Shown: positions 26,387-38,927 of the stretch, in pieces
Layout of the letters: every line of letters starts with the position of its first letter
Numbering within the stretch: the first letter of the stretch is position 1
Assembly (NCBI RefSeq): GCF_017876295.1
Contig: NZ_JAGINT010000001.1
Span: 1,054,001 to 1,118,000 of the forward strand
Length of the DNA stretch: 64,000 nt
Direction of reading: 5' to 3'
From: Kribbella aluminosa
GTDB lineage: Bacteria > Actinomycetota > Actinomycetes > Propionibacteriales > Kribbellaceae
Translations under genes and position numbers: made by a program
The notes under the pieces: generated by a model
What the model was told of the DNA's origin: nothing
The model's input: only the letters and a program-made list of their open reading frames with translations
Database searches by the model: none

Positions 26387-27976
26387 ATGAACGAGAGCGC
26401 TGGACCGGGACCGTACAACGGTGGGCAGGGGCCGTACGGCGGGCAGGGCCACGGCAACCAGCAGTATCCGCAGGAGCCGCAGCCGGCGCCGCAGTACCAG
26501 CAGGGCGTGCAAGGCCCGCAGTACCAGCAGTCGCAGCAGTACCAGCAGGCTCAGCAGCACCAAGCGGGGCCGTACGGGCCGCCGTGGCCGAACGGGCCGC
26601 AGTACCCGTTCGGTCCGCAGCAGCAGCCGCCGAAGAAGCACCGGCGCCGGCTGCTCGGTGCGGGGGCACTCGGGCTGGCCGCGGTACTCGTGGCCGGCTC
26701 GGTTGCCTGGGGCATCGACCACCGGGCGGACGCGAACGACACGCAGCTGTCGCAGAAGGCGTTCGACGCCTCGTCCGTCGCGGCCGGCGTGTCGCCGGGG
26801 CTGGTCGACGTGAACACCGTGCTCGGGTACCAGAACGCGCGGGCGGCCGGCACCGGGATCGTGCTCACGTCCGACGGTGAGGTGATCACCAACCACCACG
26901 TGGTCCAGGGCGCGACGTCGATCACGGTCACCGACATCGGCAACGGGAAGACGTACACCGCGAGTGTCGTCGGGTACGACGAGGCGCACGACATCGCCGT
27001 ACTGAAGCTGAAGGACGCGTCCGGGCTGCAGACCGCGAAGACCGGGAACTCCGACCAGGTGAAGCTCGGCGACCAGGTGGTCGGCGTCGGGAACGCGGGC
27101 GGCACCGGCGGTACGCCGAGCTACGCGGCCGGGAAGGTGACCGGGCTGAACCAGGCGATCACCGCGACCGACGCGAACGGGCAGGACCCGGAGAACCTCA
27201 CGAACCTGATCGAGACCGACGCGAACATCCAGGCCGGCGACTCCGGCGGCCCGCTGGTGAACGCGAGCGGCCAGGTGGTCGGCGTCGACGTGGCCGGCAA
27301 CGGCGGCAGCAACGGCGGACAGGGGAGTCCCGGGCAGAGCTCGGCGTCCACCGCGCAGGCCGCGACCGCGACGCTGGCGGCGTGGGGCGGCGGGAACGGG
27401 TACGGCAATGGCTACGGCAACGGGAACGGTGACGGCACCGGCTTCCCATTCGGAAACGGCAACGGCTCCGGAAACGGCTCCGGGAACGGGAACGGGTACG
27501 GCTCGGGGAGCGGAAACGGCTCGGGCAACGGGTCCGGGAACGGCTCGGGCAACGGGTCCGGGAACGGCAACGGGAACGGAAACGGGTCCGGCAGCGGGTC
27601 GGGGACGACCACCGAGGGGTACGCGATCCCGATCAACCAGGCGCTCGACATCGCCAAGCAGATCGAGAACGGCAAATCCTCGACGTCGGTGCACATCGGC
27701 GACTCGGCGATGCTCGGTGTCTCGGTCGTGACCAGCACCGGTACCAGCGGCGCGGTCGTCGGCGACGTACTGGCGAACGGCCACGCGGACGAGGCCGGCA
27801 TCACCGCCGGCGACGTGATCACCTCGTTCGCCGGTCACACCGTGACGTCGCCCGACACCCTCTCCACCCTCCTCAACCAGCAGCACCCCGGCGACAAGGT
27901 AGAGGTCGGCTGGACCGACCAAACCGGCCAACCCCACAAGGCCACCATCCAGCTGATCAACGGCCCGGTCCGCTAA
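26387..27976 (+). CDS. HtrA/DegP-like membrane-anchored serine protease with PDZ domain
   Basis: A 529-residue S1C protease. A Gln/Gly/Tyr/Pro-rich cytoplasmic segment (about 1-85) precedes one membrane helix (LLGAGALGLAAVLVAGSVAW). The trypsin-like domain has His in ITNHHVVQG (about 169), Asp in EAHDIAVLKL (about 201) and Ser in QAGDSGGPLVN (about 285); a PDZ domain follows at about 440-525 (VVGDVLANGHADEAGITAGDVI). Unusually, about 75 residues of Gly/Asn/Ser-rich low complexity (repeats of GNGSGN) interrupt the end of the protease domain before YAIPINQALDIAKQI. ATG 26387 follows GAGGAGGG. It probably acts on misfolded proteins outside the membrane. Confidence 0.9.
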   Translation: MNESAGPGPYNGGQGPYGGQGHGNQQYPQEPQPAPQYQQGVQGPQYQQSQQYQQAQQHQAGPYGPPWPNGPQYPFGPQQQPPKKHRRRLLGAGALGLAAVLVAGSVAWGIDHRADANDTQLSQKAFDASSVAAGVSPGLVDVNTVLGYQNARAAGTGIVLTSDGEVITNHHVVQGATSITVTDIGNGKTYTASVVGYDEAHDIAVLKLKDASGLQTAKTGNSDQVKLGDQVVGVGNAGGTGGTPSYAAGKVTGLNQAITATDANGQDPENLTNLIETDANIQAGDSGGPLVNASGQVVGVDVAGNGGSNGGQGSPGQSSASTAQAATATLAAWGGGNGYGNGYGNGNGDGTGFPFGNGNGSGNGSGNGNGYGSGSGNGSGNGSGNGSGNGSGNGNGNGNGSGSGSGTTTEGYAIPINQALDIAKQIENGKSSTSVHIGDSAMLGVSVVTSTGTSGAVVGDVLANGHADEAGITAGDVITSFAGHTVTSPDTLSTLLNQQHPGDKVEVGWTDQTGQPHKATIQLINGPVR

Positions 27977-28012
27977 CCGGAGCACCCCCCTCGCTCCCCG
28001 GCGGACCGCCCC

Positions 28013-28060
28013 GATCGGACCCGCGCGCTCCCCCTCCCCCTCGGAGCGCCGGGTCCGATC
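28013..28060. terminator. Strong hairpin after the HtrA-like gene
   Basis: GATCGGACCCG and GCGCTCC pair with GGAGCGC and GGGTCCGATC across a C-rich loop, giving an 18-bp stem with one bulge. It begins 37 bases after the stop codon. Confidence 0.7.
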
Positions 28061-28167
28061 ACTTTGTCCCCGCCGAATCGTGGATTCCGGTCGTCGAATC
28101 GCCCCAAATCGCGCCAAAATCCACGACTCGGCAACCGGACCACGAGCCATTCACCACGACTCGGCGA

Positions 28168-29277
28168 TCACCCGAGGAAGGCGAGGAAGCTCGGGTGGAC
28201 AGGCGACCACCCGAGCCCACGAGCGCGGGCGTTACCCGCACCACGAGCCCACCCAGCACGGGCGTAGGCGGTGCTGGCCCCGAGGGTTTGCCCGGGGTGG
28301 GTGGTGGTGCCGAAGGCCTGCCCGGGGTGGGTGTGGGTGTTGGTGGTGCTGGGGGTCTGCCGGGGGTGGGTGGTGGTGCCGAACGTCTGCCCGGGGTGGG
28401 TGTTGGTGGGGGCGATGGCCTGCCTGGGGTGGGTGGGCTGGGGTGGGGGAGTGTTGAGTGACTTGGTGAAGATGGGGGACCAGGTGGAGGCGGGGACGGG
28501 ATTGTCGTCGACGATGTTTACCGGGCCTGAGGGCCAGGTCAGGGCGGCTGTGGCGGCTTCGGCGGCGTCGTCGACGTGTAGGAAGCTGGTGATGTCCGGG
28601 CCCGTGGGGAGCCGGCTGTTCGCCATCAGCCCGCCTTTCGCGTACCAGGTTCCAGGCCCATAGAGCATCCCGTACCGGAGCACGACCCACTCGGGTGCCT
28701 CCGCCGTGATCGCCTCCAGCGTGGCAACCGCCTCGACCGTCGTACGTCGAGCCTCGTCCGCGGAGTGCAGGTCGAGCGGCGTGGACTCGTCGGCCGGTGC
28801 GGAGCCGGGCTCGTACGCCCACGCGATGCTCTGCGAGATCACCCGCCGTACGCCGGCCGCCAGCGCGGCATCCACCAGGTTGCGAGTCCCCTCCCGGCGG
28901 ATCCGGTCGTTCGCGGCGAAGTCCCGCGCCCCCAGATCCGTCAACTGATGCATCACCACCTCCGGCCGCGCCACCGCAACCAGTCTGTGCAACTGTTCGC
29001 GGTCGTACACATCGCCGACGACGCGCGTCACGCTGCCGCCCGCCGAGCCCCCGACGGGTCCGGCCTCCCCGGGTCTGGCGCCCCCGGGTCTGGCGCCCCC
29101 GGGTCTGGCGCCCCTGGGTCCGCTGTCGTCGGGTCCGGCGTCCCCGGGGCCGGCGCCAGCGTCCGCGGGGGCCGCGGCCCGGCGGCTGAGAGTGGTGAGT
29201 TGGTGGCCCTCGGCAACGAGTAGCGGGCCGAGTCGGCGGCCGATCACCCCGGACGCGCCGGCGACGAAGATCCTCAT
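28168..29277 (-). CDS. NAD-dependent epimerase with two low-complexity insertions
   Basis: A 369-residue Rossmann-fold protein. The nucleotide motif is MRIFVAGASGVIGRRL; ISQSIAWAYEPGS and VVLRYGMLYGPGTWY are the usual later motifs (Ser and the Tyr-x-x-x-region). Two insertions are unusual: a collagen-like Gly/Ala/Pro/Arg stretch (about residues 40-80, repeats of GARPG) between strands, and about 65 residues of Thr/His/Pro-rich repeats (THPGQ units) before the conserved ending GWARGAGNARARGLGW. Both are encoded by GC-rich tandem repeats. The start at 29277 (MRIF) gives the normal distance to the motif. Substrate unknown; the insertions may be surface loops. Confidence 0.75.
   Translation of the reverse strand: MRIFVAGASGVIGRRLGPLLVAEGHQLTTLSRRAAAPADAGAGPGDAGPDDSGPRGARPGGARPGGARPGEAGPVGGSAGGSVTRVVGDVYDREQLHRLVAVARPEVVMHQLTDLGARDFAANDRIRREGTRNLVDAALAAGVRRVISQSIAWAYEPGSAPADESTPLDLHSADEARRTTVEAVATLEAITAEAPEWVVLRYGMLYGPGTWYAKGGLMANSRLPTGPDITSFLHVDDAAEAATAALTWPSGPVNIVDDNPVPASTWSPIFTKSLNTPPPQPTHPRQAIAPTNTHPGQTFGTTTHPRQTPSTTNTHTHPGQAFGTTTHPGQTLGASTAYARAGWARGAGNARARGLGWSPVHPSFLAFLG
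28259..28445. repeat. G-rich tandem repeat (about 30-38 bp units) inside epimerase gene
   Basis: About five degenerate units built around GCCCGGGGTGGGTG occur on the plus strand. They encode the THPGQ-type Thr/His/Pro repeats of the minus-strand epimerase gene. Runs of G on one strand could form G-quadruplexes. Confidence 0.75.
29066..29125. repeat. 15-bp minisatellite encoding GARPG repeats
   Basis: Three to four copies of a 15-base unit CCCCCGGGTCTGGCG lie in the N-terminal part of the epimerase gene and encode the collagen-like insertion. Being a multiple of three, copy-number change would keep the frame. Confidence 0.7.
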
Positions 29278-29354
29278 AGCCACCACCGTAGGTAAGCGGC
29301 GGCCCGGCCTCCTGGTCCAATTGGTGAGCGGTTGTTCGGTCCATTTCCGGTCCG

Positions 29355-29395
29355 GTGAACAAGCGTTTACGATGCCTGAGTAAACAGCCGTTCAC
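29355..29395. promoter_or_regulatory. Two tandem TetR-type operators before the MFS gene
   Basis: GTGAACAAGCGTTTAC (29355-29370) and GTAAACAGCCGTTCAC (29380-29395) each fit GTRAAC-N4-GTTYAC, and the pair is itself mirror symmetric. Centres are 25 bp apart. The second ends 16 bases before the chosen GTG start of the MFS gene. The cotranscribed TetR gene at 30806 is the likely binder. Confidence 0.7.
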
Positions 29396-29411
29396 CCCTG
29401 TGAGGATCCGC

Positions 29412-30809
29412 GTGCCTGCCCGTCCCCGCCTGATCCTGTCCGCGCTCGCGTTCTGTGGCGTGCTGGTCTCGGTCAGTCAGACCATCGTCGTTCCACTGCT
29501 CCCCGCACTACCCGCGATCACCCACAGCCCGGCGTCCGACGTCAGCTGGCTGATCACCGTCACGCTGCTGACCGGCGCGGTCTTCACCCCGCTGCTCGGG
29601 CGGGCGGGCGACATGTACGGCAAACGGCGCGTGCTGCTGATCGCGCTGTCCTCGATGATCATCGGCTCGCTGCTCTGCGCGACCAGTTCGAACCTGACCG
29701 TGCTGATCGTCGGCCGCGCGTTCCAGGGCGCCGCGGTCGCCGTCGTACCGCTGGGGATCAGCATCCTCCGCGACGAACTCCCGCCGCGCCGGGTGATCCC
29801 GGCGATCGCGATCATGAGCTCGACACTCGGTATCGGCGCCGCGTTCGGCATCCCGGCCGCGACGCTCGTGGTCGAGTACGCGAACTGGCACACGATGTTC
29901 TGGATCAACCTCGGTCTCGGCGTGCTCGACATCGTCCTGGTGCTCCTGATCGTCCCGGAGTCGGCCGTCCGGAGCAGCGGGCGCTTCGACGTCCTCGGGG
30001 CGCTCGGGCTGAGTGTGTTCCTGGTATGTCTGTTGCTGGCGGTGTCGAAGAGCAGTTCGTGGAGTACGTCGACCCTCGTCGGTCTGTACTCCGTTGCGGT
30101 GTTGCTGGTGCCGCTCTGGAGCTGGCACGAGTTGCGCGCCAACAGCCCGCTCGTCGATCTGCGGGTGTCCGTGCGCCCTGCCGTGCTGTTCACGAACCTC
30201 AGTGCGTTGCTGATCGGGTTCGCGTTCTATGCCAACTCGCTGTCGACCGCGCAGTTGGTGCAGGAGCCGACGTGGACCGGCTACGGGTTGGGCGAATCCA
30301 TCGTGGTCAGTGGGCTGTGCCTGCTGCCCGGCGGTGTTGCGATGGTGTTGTTGTCGCCCGTTTCCGCTCGGATCTCGACGGTGAAGGGGCCTCGGTTCAC
30401 TCTCGGGATCGCGTCCGTGATCATGGCGGCGGGGTACCTGGTGCGGCTGTTCACCAGCGGCAGTGTCGCGGGGATCGTGGTCGGCGCGACCGTGGTCAGC
30501 GCGGGGACGGCCGTGGCGTACTCGGCACTTCCGGCGCTGATCATGCATGCTGTGCCGGTGACCGAAACCGCCGCGGCGAACGGCCTGAACACGCTGATGC
30601 GCACGATCGGGCAGGCGATCTGCAGCACGATCGTAGCGACCGTGCTGGCAGGAGTCACGATCTCCCAGGCGGGAAAGCTCGCGCCCGCGCTGTCGGCGTA
30701 CCTGATCGTGTTCGTGATCGCCGGGATCGCGGCCGCGGTCGCCGCCGGGCTGGTGCTGCTGATCCCGGTACGTCGCCCCGCGCCGGCGTACGAGGTGACG
30801 ACGCCGTGA
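29412..30809 (+). CDS. MFS-family efflux transporter (DHA2-like)
   Basis: A 465-residue integral membrane protein with about 14 hydrophobic helices. Motif A of the major facilitator superfamily appears as LLGRAGDMYGKRRVLL, and PLLPALPAITHSPASDVSWLITVTLL is the typical DHA2 first loop. It probably exports a toxic compound or drug using the proton gradient. GTG 29412 has GAGG 6 bases upstream; earlier starts would lie inside the operators. Its stop overlaps the start of the tetR gene (GTGA), so both form one operon controlled by the paired operators upstream. Confidence 0.88.
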   Translation: MPARPRLILSALAFCGVLVSVSQTIVVPLLPALPAITHSPASDVSWLITVTLLTGAVFTPLLGRAGDMYGKRRVLLIALSSMIIGSLLCATSSNLTVLIVGRAFQGAAVAVVPLGISILRDELPPRRVIPAIAIMSSTLGIGAAFGIPAATLVVEYANWHTMFWINLGLGVLDIVLVLLIVPESAVRSSGRFDVLGALGLSVFLVCLLLAVSKSSSWSTSTLVGLYSVAVLLVPLWSWHELRANSPLVDLRVSVRPAVLFTNLSALLIGFAFYANSLSTAQLVQEPTWTGYGLGESIVVSGLCLLPGGVAMVLLSPVSARISTVKGPRFTLGIASVIMAAGYLVRLFTSGSVAGIVVGATVVSAGTAVAYSALPALIMHAVPVTETAAANGLNTLMRTIGQAICSTIVATVLAGVTISQAGKLAPALSAYLIVFVIAGIAAAVAAGLVLLIPVRRPAPAYEVTTP

Positions 30810-31339
30810 CCGATCCGGGCCGGACCGCGATCCTCCGGGCCGCCCGGAGGGCCTTCGCGCGGGAGTCGTACGACGCGGTCACGCTGCGCGGGGTCGCCGC
30901 CGACGCGGGGGTCAGCGCCGCCCTGATCGTCAAGCACTACGGCAGCAAGGAAGCGCTCTTCGAGAAGGTCGCCGACTTCAGTGAGGCGGCCCAACTGCTG
31001 CTCGCCGCCCCGAACGAGCGGCTCGGTGCGCACGCCGTCCGGACCCTGGTCGAGTACCGCCGGGACAACGACGCGGACCTGCTGGTCCGGGTGGTGTTCG
31101 CGGCCGGCAAGGGCGACGAGCGGGCGCAGATCCGCGAGCACTTCCGCGACCAGGTCACCCGTGCCTTCGCGGCCCGGCTGACCGGGCCGGACGCCGCATT
31201 GCGGGCCGCTCTGATCACCGGACAGCTGCTCGGTCTCGGCGCCGCGATCGCGATCGACAGGACCGGGCCGATCGCCGGAGCCGACCCGGAAACGGTAGTC
31301 GCGTTGTACGCTCCGGCCATCCAGGCGCTCATCCACTGA
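30806..31339 (+). CDS. TetR-family repressor
   Basis: A 177-residue regulator. The HTH is at about residues 10-55 (RTAILRAARRAFARESYDAVTLRGVAADAGVSAALIVKHYGSKEALF in the sequence, i.e. the usual TetR alpha1-alpha4 pattern). The C-terminal domain resembles the PsrA/TetR_C_17-type group (FRDQVTRAFAARL, ALITGQLLGLGAAIAI). It starts with a GTG overlapping the MFS stop by 4 bases, so it is translated with the transporter. It most likely represses this operon through the two sites at 29355-29395 and is released by the transported compound. Confidence 0.85.
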   Translation: MTDPGRTAILRAARRAFARESYDAVTLRGVAADAGVSAALIVKHYGSKEALFEKVADFSEAAQLLLAAPNERLGAHAVRTLVEYRRDNDADLLVRVVFAAGKGDERAQIREHFRDQVTRAFAARLTGPDAALRAALITGQLLGLGAAIAIDRTGPIAGADPETVVALYAPAIQALIH

Positions 31340-31407
31340 TTGAACAGTCGTCCTACAATGTGGACGACGGGCTTGGCGCGAGGTGTGACGCCACTAACAT
31401 GGAGCAT

Positions 31408-31481
31408 CCAGGCCGAGAGGCGCTGCAACGGACCCAGGTCCGCCACGCTCGACCTGGTGCACCGACTGCAAGGGCGCCTCC
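31408..31481 (+). promoter_or_regulatory. S-adenosylhomocysteine (SAH) riboswitch upstream of metH
   Basis: The leader folds as the SAH riboswitch. P1: CCAGG (31408-31412) and CGAG (31414-31417) pair with CTCG (31448-31451) and CCTGG (31453-31457). P2: CGGACC (31429-31434) pairs with GGTCCG (31437-31442). The pseudoknot AGGCGC (31418-31423) pairs with GCGCCT (31474-31479). The conserved GCTGCAACGG and CCACGCTCG stretches are present. It ends 27 bases before the metH start, overlapping the region just before the ribosome-binding site, so SAH binding would be expected to raise metH expression. Confidence 0.85.
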
Positions 31482-31508
31482 GGAGAGTTCTTCTGGAGGG
31501 GTTGGCAG

Positions 31509-35123
<3,615 letters not shown>

Positions 35124-36111
35124 GCGATCGGAGGGCCGGGTCCTTGGCCAGCTCGGCCGCACGGTCGTCGAAGGGTCCGGTCCGCCCGTCGGTGGTCGTA
35201 CGGACGGCCGCTGCCAGCTTCCGCGTCGCGACGGTCGCCGGCGATTCCGGCGTACCGCTTCCGGGGTTGCGGGCGTCGACCGCGGACTTGAACTGCGTAC
35301 GGAGCCGGTGGCCGAGGTGCATCCGTTCGTCGCGGGACAGCTTGTCGCCGCCGGGCAGCTTGGCGACCAGTGTGGCCCAGCGATCATCGGGCTTCATCCT
35401 GATCAGGTCGTCACAGGTATCGACGAAGTCGCCGGACGACGGCTCCTGGCCGTTCTGGCCGGCGATCTCCGTCAGCACGTCGCGGGTGGCATCGGCCGCC
35501 GGACCGCGGCCGGCGTAGTCGAAGTGCGGCGCCGGGACGTCGTCGGCGGACATCAGGCCTGCGGAATCGCTGTTCTGCCAGACGTACTGCAGTCGTTCCT
35601 GCGTCCAGACATCGGCCAGGCCTCCGTTGAGGTCGGCGTCCGCCTGGCCGACCGGGTGCATGTCGGCCAGCGGAGTCAGCAGTCCGGTCGCCTGGGACGT
35701 CACGTATCCGGTCGCCTCGACCAGGGTGTCCCAGCGTTCCTGCCGTTGCTCCGCGGTCCCTTGCTCCGCGGCCTGCTGCACCGCGTCGACGTGCTCGCGG
35801 AGCATGAACAGGTAGTACTGCAAGCCGTTGATCCCGGACTCGGACGTCGTCACGCTCGGCATCCGGTCCGTCTCGATGACCATGATCGAGCCGTCCCAGC
35901 GGGTGTTGGCGCGGTCGGGCCCGGCGATGTCGACGATCGACTCCGCCCACCTGCTCGCTGACGAACTGTCGGGAAGCAGCTCGGCCATGGTTCTCCTGCC
36001 CGATCTCACGGCGTAACGGCACCGGGCGGTACCACGCCAAGCCTAGGAGCGGGAGAGGGCCATTAGGCTGACGGCATGACTGTCAGGCCTGCGGTCCACG
36101 CTGACGCCTCC

Positions 36112-36777
36112 CTAGTGACGGGGCAGGACGCCGTACAGCAAGGTCCGCAGTCCGGCCGAGAGTGACGGCTCGAAGGCCATCCGGATCGCTTCCAGTGACG
36201 GATCGGCCTCGTAGGCGGCGAGGATGGCAGGGACGGGGTGGGAGTGACTCCAGATCGCACCGGCGAGCAGGCTGCCGGTGGCGATGAACTGGCCCGCCCC
36301 GTCCGTGCCCAGCTCCGGCATGACCGCGGCCACCGCTGCGATCATCCGCTCGTAACTGGCTGCCGCGGTGCGCTTGAACGCCAGCGCCGTCTCGGTGGTG
36401 ATGTTCCGCTCCAGCACCGCCGCCTGCGCACTGATCAGGTCGCAGAGCACCGGCCGCTTCGTCAGCGTGCCGACGACGGCGGTGATCAGCTGCTCGGCGC
36501 GCTCGACCACCGGCAGCTCGGGTGACACGCCCCCGAGCGCCGCGGCCAGTTCCTCCACCCAGGCGGTGAGCTCGTTGCTCGTCAGCTCGAGCAGGACGGC
36601 CTCGCGGGAGTCGAAGTAGTTCAGCACGTTCGACTTCGCCAGGCCGACGCGCCGGCTCAGCTCGTTCAGGCTGAGGTCCGCGACCGGCATCTCGGTCAGC
36701 ATCGCGGTCGCGGTGGCGAGGATCGCCCGCCGCCGCTCGGCCCGCTGCTCGGCGCTCCGGGCGCGCTGGAAGTTCAT
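36112..36777 (-). CDS. TetR-family repressor
   Basis: A 221-residue regulator with a TetR HTH at about residues 15-60 (RRRAILATATAMLTEMPVADLSLNELSRRVGLAKSNVLNYFDSREAVLLE pattern) and a TetR_C ligand domain. The start MNFQRARSAEQRAER at 36777 is likely, with MCDMN 9 bases upstream as alternative; still longer readings run into three operator dyads. It is divergent from the SDR-methyltransferase operon; the 99-bp gap holds three 17-bp dyads, so it probably represses both sides. Confidence 0.85.
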   Translation of the reverse strand: MNFQRARSAEQRAERRRAILATATAMLTEMPVADLSLNELSRRVGLAKSNVLNYFDSREAVLLELTSNELTAWVEELAAALGGVSPELPVVERAEQLITAVVGTLTKRPVLCDLISAQAAVLERNITTETALAFKRTAAASYERMIAAVAAVMPELGTDGAGQFIATGSLLAGAIWSHSHPVPAILAAYEADPSLEAIRMAFEPSLSAGLRTLLYGVLPRH

Positions 36778-36789
36778 GTCGCACATTCT

Positions 36790-36861
36790 ACAGACCGACG
36801 GTCTGTTGTTATCGGACCGCTGGTCTGATAGCGTCGAAGCCATAACAGACCATCAGTCTCT
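36790..36861. promoter_or_regulatory. Three 17-bp operator dyads between tetR and the SDR gene
   Basis: Sites ACAGACCGACGGTCTGT (36790-36806, perfect), TCGGACCGCTGGTCTGA (36812-36828) and ACAGACCATCAGTCTCT (36845-36861) share a GACC-N-GGTC/AGTC dyad core. They fill the divergent promoter region; the third ends 15 bases before the SDR start. Confidence 0.8.
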
Positions 36862-36876
36862 TATGGAGCGTGCAAC

Positions 36877-37812
36877 ATGTACGACGTCCCCGACCAGACC
36901 GGCAAACTCGCTGTCGTGACCGGCGCCAACAGCGGTACCGGCAAGGAAGCCGCCAAGCGCCTCGCCGCCGCCGGAGCCCGGGTGGTGATGGCGGTCCGCA
37001 CCCCGGCCAAGGGCGAGGCGGCACGCGCCGAGATCCTCGCCGAGCACCCCGGCGCCCAGCTCGAGATCCGCCGGATCGACCTCGCCGACCTCGCGTCGGT
37101 GCAGGAGTTCGCCGAGCAGCTCGCCGCCGACGAGCAGCACCTGGACCTGCTGGTGAACAACGCCGGCGTGATGACCCCGCCGGCCCGGATCGGCACCAAG
37201 GACGGCTTCGAGCTGCAGTTCGGGTCGAACTACCTCGGCCCGTTCGCGCTCACGGTCCGGCTGCTGCCGCTGATCCTGGCCGCTCCGGCGCCGCGGATCG
37301 CCACCATGTCGAGCGGCGCGGCGTACCTGGGGAAGATCGACTTCGCCGACCTCCAGTGGCAGGCCCGGCGGTACCGCCGGACCGCATCGTACGCGCAGTC
37401 CAAGCTCGCCGACCTGATGCTCAGCAACCACCTCGCGAAGCTGTCGGCCGAGCGCGGATGGGGCCTGGTCAGCGTCGCGGCACATCCCGGCTACACCCGC
37501 ACCAACCTGCAGACCGCCGGTGCCGCCCTCGGCCGCGAGCGCCCGTCGGCGCTGAACCGGCTGATGATGAGCTACAACCCGCTGCCCAAGCAGGACGTGC
37601 AGACCGGCACCGAGCCGCTGCTCTTCGCGGCCGCCGACCCCGCGGCCAAGTCGGGGGAGTACTACGGCCCCGACGGCCTCTTCGGACTGGTCGGCAAGAC
37701 CACGCTGGTCCGCAACCCGAAGACCGCCACCGACCCGGCCACCAACGCCCGCCTGTGGCAGGTCTCCGAGACCCTGACGGGAGTCGCGTTGCCCTCTATG
37801 CTGCGGAAGTGA
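36877..37812 (+). CDS. Short-chain dehydrogenase/reductase
   Basis: A 311-residue SDR with the NAD(P) motif [10 protein letters not shown] at about residues 14-23 (TGxxxGxG), LLVNNAGVM (NNAG), and the catalytic ATMSSGAAY and YAQSKLADL (S, YxxxK). The second-helix region AVRTPAKG suggests NADP preference. Close to the oxidoreductase/retinol-dehydrogenase-like group common in actinobacteria; substrate unknown. ATG 36877 lies 10 bases after GGAG. It overlaps the methyltransferase start by 4 bases and is controlled, by position, from the three TetR operators. Confidence 0.88.
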   Translation: MYDVPDQTGKLAVVTGANSGTGKEAAKRLAAAGARVVMAVRTPAKGEAARAEILAEHPGAQLEIRRIDLADLASVQEFAEQLAADEQHLDLLVNNAGVMTPPARIGTKDGFELQFGSNYLGPFALTVRLLPLILAAPAPRIATMSSGAAYLGKIDFADLQWQARRYRRTASYAQSKLADLMLSNHLAKLSAERGWGLVSVAAHPGYTRTNLQTAGAALGRERPSALNRLMMSYNPLPKQDVQTGTEPLLFAAADPAAKSGEYYGPDGLFGLVGKTTLVRNPKTATDPATNARLWQVSETLTGVALPSMLRK

Positions 37813-38570
37813 GCGAGTGGTCCAGTGGGGGAATCTACGAGTCGTACGTCGGCCGGTGGAGCCGTCTCGTCGCAGCCGAGTTCATCGGCTGGCTGAAGCA
37901 GCCGCCGGGGCAGCGCTGGCTGGACGTCGGCTGCGGTACCGGCGCGCTGACCAGCACGATCCTCGGTACGGCGGATCCGGCGGCGGTGCTCGGCGTCGAC
38001 CCGTCGGAGGGGTTCGTCGAGTACGCGCGGCAGACCGTCGACGATCCGCGGGTCGCGTTCGAGGTGCGGTCCGCGGCTGAGCTGCCGGACGGCCCGTACG
38101 ACGTGGTGGTCGCCGGGCTGGTGCTGAACTTCGTACCGAAACGGGTCGAGGCGCTGCGCCGGATGCGCGACATCGGTACGACGGTCGCGGTCTACGTCTG
38201 GGACTACGCGGGCGGGATGCAGCTGATGCGGTACTTCTTCGACGCGATGGTCGAGGTCCGTCCGCAGGACCGTGAGGCCGACGAGGGGCGCCGGTTCGGG
38301 TTCTGTACGGCGGAGGGGCTCGAGCGGCTGTTCGGGGAGGCCGGGTTCGCGGAGGTGCGGACCCGGGAGATCGTCGTACCGACGGTGTTCGAGTCGTTCG
38401 ACGACTACTGGCAGCCGTTCCTCGGCGGGCAGGGCGTCGCGCCGGCGTACCTCCGGGGTCTGGACGTCGCGGACCAGGAGGCGTTGCGGGACGCCGTACG
38501 GGAGCGGTTGCCGATCGGTGCGGACGGGTCGATCAGGCTGACGGCGCGGGCGTGGGCGGCCGTGGGTTGA
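37809..38570 (+). CDS. Class I SAM-dependent methyltransferase
   Basis: A 253-residue methyltransferase. The SAM-binding motif is [13 protein letters not shown] at about residues 37-49, motif [17 protein letters not shown], and motif [15 protein letters not shown]. The start GTG overlaps the SDR stop (GTGA), so the two are coupled. C-terminal TARAWAAVG is a typical ending of this UbiE/COQ5-like group. The substrate may be a small molecule modified by the SDR, but nothing in sequence identifies it. Confidence 0.86.
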   Translation: MSEWSSGGIYESYVGRWSRLVAAEFIGWLKQPPGQRWLDVGCGTGALTSTILGTADPAAVLGVDPSEGFVEYARQTVDDPRVAFEVRSAAELPDGPYDVVVAGLVLNFVPKRVEALRRMRDIGTTVAVYVWDYAGGMQLMRYFFDAMVEVRPQDREADEGRRFGFCTAEGLERLFGEAGFAEVRTREIVVPTVFESFDDYWQPFLGGQGVAPAYLRGLDVADQEALRDAVRERLPIGADGSIRLTARAWAAVG

Positions 38571-38631
38571 GGTAGCCGGCATGTCAAAACCCGGCGCTCC
38601 GCTCCGTCTTGTTGGTGAGAGGAGAGCGCCG

Positions 38632-38925
38632 ATGAAGTTCCTACTGATCCTGCAGGGTGCCGGTGACCCGCGGCTGCCGCGCGACGAGTTCGAGCGGGCC
38701 GCCGGCGACGCCGGAGAGCTGGTGTCCGGCGAACTGCTCGCAGATCCACAGCTGTCCGTCCAATTGCCGGCCGGCAAACCCTCCCGCATCGACGGGTACT
38801 ACGTGGTCGACGTCGAGGACCGCGACCGCGCCGTCGAACTCGCCCGCCTGCTACCGGACGCGCGAGCCCGCGACCGCTCCGTCGAGATCCGCGCGCTGAT
38901 GCATCCGGCAGCTGCTGATCTGTAG
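38632..38925 (+). CDS. YCII-related small protein
   Basis: A 97-residue protein starting MKFLLILQGAG with GYYVVDVEDRDRAVELARLLPDA, the strand-helix pattern of YCII/DGPF proteins, though the DGPF signature itself is changed (RIDGYYVVD). ATG 38632 follows GAGGAGAGCGCCG. It stands alone; no sigma gene is beside it. A 21-bp perfect hairpin follows directly. Confidence 0.72.
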   Translation: MKFLLILQGAGDPRLPRDEFERAAGDAGELVSGELLADPQLSVQLPAGKPSRIDGYYVVDVEDRDRAVELARLLPDARARDRSVEIRALMHPAAADL

Positions 38926-38927
38926 GC

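Noticed and set aside
28259..28445. Regular repeats resembling a CRISPR array
   Set aside because: Units are degenerate, adjacent without unique spacers, and in frame within an epimerase gene; no cas gene is near.
31340..31508. Cobalamin riboswitch before metH
   Set aside because: The leader is too short and lacks the B12-box; the SAH riboswitch helices fit exactly instead.
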